From UBA5614 sp963667535 (GTDB taxonomy: Bacteria > Cloacimonadota > Cloacimonadia > Cloacimonadales > Cloacimonadaceae): 64,000 nt of DNA. The stretch lies in contig CAXXDU010000002.1 in assembly GCA_963667535.2 (NCBI GenBank), forward strand, positions 2,294,001-2,358,000, read 5' to 3'. Position numbers and translations under genes: made by a program. The notes beneath the pieces were generated by a model that did no database searches, was not told the DNA's origin, and saw nothing but the letters and a program-made list of their open reading frames with translations. Positions 61,911 through 64,000 of this stretch are shown here, piece by piece (within the stretch, counting starts at the first letter, position 1; each line of letters begins with the position of its first letter).

Positions 61911-64000
61911 TCAAACTGAAATTCTTGCAGGCGACCAGGACACAGCTTCCCAAAAGAAAAATCAACCCTCGATATTTGATAGCATTGATATCATTGCTAT
62001 CGATACCGAAACGACCGGATTGAATCCTGATAAAGATGAAATAATCGAGATAGCCGCCGTTAAGTATCACAAGGGTGTTAAAGTTGACACTTTCAATAGC
62101 TTTGTCAAACCTCTAAAAGATGTTCCTCATTACATAGAATATTTAACTCACATTACACCGTCAGATTTAAGTAATGCTCCTACAATTATTCAGGTATTAC
62201 CAAAGCTCAAGACTTTCCTGGGTCATAATGTGATTATAGGTCAGAATACCCGATTTGATCTGGATTTTATTAATGCACAGCTTATACGATATAACGAATT
62301 ACCCCTGCTTAATCAATGGTGGGATACCAGTGAGCTTGGCAGAATCTATCTTCCCTATGTTTCCAATCATAAGTTGGGAACGATGTGTGAGCATTTTAAT
62401 ATCTCTCTCAACAATGCCCATCGCGCGATAAATGATGCTATAGCTACAGCTGAGTTATTTTATAAGCTTATCGAGTATGCTGTATCAAATTACAGTGTTA
62501 TAGTCAATGCCAGAATACTTGAACTCAGCAGACAAGCACAATTGGAGAGTAATCTGACTTCTCTGATGGAAATAATATCTGATTATCAGAGAAAGTTTTC
62601 ATTAATCAGCGCAAAACCTAAATCAACTGTTAATCAGACACATAATATCCTTGAGCATAAGTTTCTGAATCCCCATATCTATTCCCAACCGGAAATTTTT
62701 AACGAAAACGGCATTCTGCATAGTCAGTTCCCTCAATTTGAATTCAGAGCCGGACAGCTTGATATGGCAGAAAGTACTGAAAGCGCATTTAAAAACAATC
62801 ACTATCTGGTAGTAGAAGCAGGTACCGGAGTTGGAAAGTCATTTGCTTACCTTATTCCAGCCTTACAGTTTGCGTATAAAAATCAAAAAAAAGTGGTTGT
62901 TTCTACTAATACTAAGAATCTGCAGGAGCAACTCTTTAATAAGGATTTGCCTATCTTAACAAAGATACTGCAGGTTCCATTCAAAGCTGTATTAGTTAAA
63001 GGCAGAGACAACTATATTTGCGAACGCAAATGGGAAGAACTCTTAACTGAACAATCCCGGGGACTTACACCTTATGAAGCCAGCGCTATGCTGCATATAC
63101 TGATTTGGAAGCTGAATACTACAACAGGTGATGTTACTGAAAACTCATCCTTTGATAAAAGCAGATTCAATATATTCTGGTATAGGCTATGTTCTGACAG
63201 GCATAATTGTGCAGGTAGGAAATGCCAGTTCTTTACGAGATGCTTTGTTATGAAGCTACGTAAAGCAGTAGAAGATGCCAGTTTAATTATCGCGAATCAT
63301 TCTTTACTTCTTGCAGATTTGAAATCAGATCATGCCAGTCTTGGGGAATATGAATACTTGATAATTGATGAAGCACATAATATCATGCAAACTGCAACGA
63401 AGCAACTAGGAATTGAACTCGGCTATACTGACCTCATCAACCAGGTCAATCAGCTTAGCAAAGTCTACCGCAAAAAGAATATTGCCTTTGTTGAACAAAT
63501 AGACAGAGCTTTGAATAAAAGTGTTCTGGGTGATTCAGTCAAAGACCAGATCAAATTTATCACTAATAATCTGGAAGAATTGATTGAAAAGAACAGACAA
63601 ATGATCCAAAACTTCTTTGCATATCTTGGGGATCAGTGCGAACAGGCAGATTCGTTTGGGAAATTGCGAATTAAAGTAGTGGACCAACTTCCGAATCTTT
63701 TTAGCCAATTTGAGCAGATTATAAATTTCTGGAAAGACCTGCGTAAAGAAATTCACGCTTTGCATAATGTGTTTTCTACAATAAATTCAAAGCAAATTCC
63801 TGCTTATGATATTCTGTTTGAGCGAGTTCAGGAAATTGACCTGAGAGCTTTTGAAACTGAACAGGAATTACTCTTGCTGATGAATCCTGATCTTGAGAAT
63901 TATGCGATGTGGCTTGAAGCAGGTCAAAAGACAGACAGGAATATTCCCGGGGCTATGCTCTGCCTTGCTCCGATTGAAGTGGATTATCATTTGAATAATA
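61900..64000 (+). CDS. dinG: DinG-family helicase with N-terminal DnaQ-like exonuclease, 3' partial
   Basis: The first 700 codons are visible; the gene runs off the window. Residues ~28-190 are a DEDD exonuclease domain (AIDTETTGLNPDKDEIIEIAA, GQNTRFDLDFINA, HRAINDAIATAELF). The superfamily 2 helicase follows: FRAGQLDMAE, Walker A EAGTGVGKS near 306-314, STNTKNLQEQ, iron-sulfur Cys at YICERK (~373) and in CSDRHNCAGRKCQFFTRC (~431-448), and Walker B IIDEAHN near 490. This is the XPD/DinG type with a proofreading-like nuclease, as in Gram-positive DinG; a role in removing R-loops or repair is likely. ATG overlaps the stop of the regulator gene by 11 bases. Confidence 0.93.
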   Translation, partial: MNPNQTEILAGDQDTASQKKNQPSIFDSIDIIAIDTETTGLNPDKDEIIEIAAVKYHKGVKVDTFNSFVKPLKDVPHYIEYLTHITPSDLSNAPTIIQVLPKLKTFLGHNVIIGQNTRFDLDFINAQLIRYNELPLLNQWWDTSELGRIYLPYVSNHKLGTMCEHFNISLNNAHRAINDAIATAELFYKLIEYAVSNYSVIVNARILELSRQAQLESNLTSLMEIISDYQRKFSLISAKPKSTVNQTHNILEHKFLNPHIYSQPEIFNENGILHSQFPQFEFRAGQLDMAESTESAFKNNHYLVVEAGTGVGKSFAYLIPALQFAYKNQKKVVVSTNTKNLQEQLFNKDLPILTKILQVPFKAVLVKGRDNYICERKWEELLTEQSRGLTPYEASAMLHILIWKLNTTTGDVTENSSFDKSRFNIFWYRLCSDRHNCAGRKCQFFTRCFVMKLRKAVEDASLIIANHSLLLADLKSDHASLGEYEYLIIDEAHNIMQTATKQLGIELGYTDLINQVNQLSKVYRKKNIAFVEQIDRALNKSVLGDSVKDQIKFITNNLEELIEKNRQMIQNFFAYLGDQCEQADSFGKLRIKVVDQLPNLFSQFEQIINFWKDLRKEIHALHNVFSTINSKQIPAYDILFERVQEIDLRAFETEQELLLLMNPDLENYAMWLEAGQKTDRNIPGAMLCLAPIEVDYHLNN

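Overview
The window looks like a chromosomal stretch of a low-GC, diderm, anaerobic bacterium of the FCB group, most likely a Candidatus Cloacimonadota (Cloacimonetes) relative. This is an inference from gene content. Several secreted proteins end in FlgD/T9SS-type sorting domains (YPNPFN-type motif), and there are lipid-A-export permeases (LptF/LptG), a hydrogenase maturase (HydF) and an indolepyruvate:ferredoxin oxidoreductase. No phage, plasmid, transposase, integrase or CRISPR array was seen. TGA, TAA and TAG are all used as stops. Clear sigma-70-like promoters (TTGACA plus a -10) precede several genes.

Layout. 1-4.9 kb: end of a SHOCT-like helical protein, tRNA-Pro, a heterodimeric ABC exporter and a zinc-ribbon membrane protein. 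5.0-9.9 kb: a tightly packed + strand run of DUF2007-PyrE fusion, methyltransferase, RNase HII, aspartase-like lyase and HydF. 9.9-11.8 kb (-): CPBP-type membrane protein and its TrmB-like regulator, with a palindrome over the promoter. 12.1-21.9 kb (+): a large secreted multi-domain protein, two small unknowns, a nitrilase-family amidase, LigA and two LptF/G permeases. 21.9-25.1 kb: a PPOX-fold protein and a secreted protein, set in repeat-rich intergenic DNA with palindromic elements and 64-bp and ~86-bp tandem arrays. 25.1-31.3 kb: two surface proteins; the second is broken by one in-frame TGA. 31.4-33.6 kb (-): IorA/IorB. 33.8-42.7 kb (+): secreted protein, tRNA-Thr, PP-loop thiolase-like protein, MBL hydrolase, GuaA, tRNA-Phe, FAD oxidoreductase, CheY-like regulator, DUF3332 protein, NifU-like protein, HD-GYP response regulator and DHFR.

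42.7-54.5 kb is a long minus-strand cluster. In transcription order it holds a monofunctional transglycosylase, a DUF2851 protein, a TerB/FHA-like/ABC-ATPase/permease giant, a lipoprotein, a terminator, then a DUF6754 membrane protein with three further uncharacterised membrane proteins, an AMP-forming acyl-CoA/ACP synthetase and a RhaD-like class II aldolase. The four-protein membrane module (45.0-48.3 kb) is the best candidate for an undescribed system. 54.5-57.6 kb: REP-like repeats, a BACON-domain surface protein, a small unknown ORF and palindrome-rich spacer. 57.6-64 kb (+): a 1427-aa regulator combining a STAND-like ATPase, TPRs, a GAF-like domain and a sigma-54 activator, then an exonuclease-DinG fusion running off the window.

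Domain names come from reading the sequences by eye; no database search was run.
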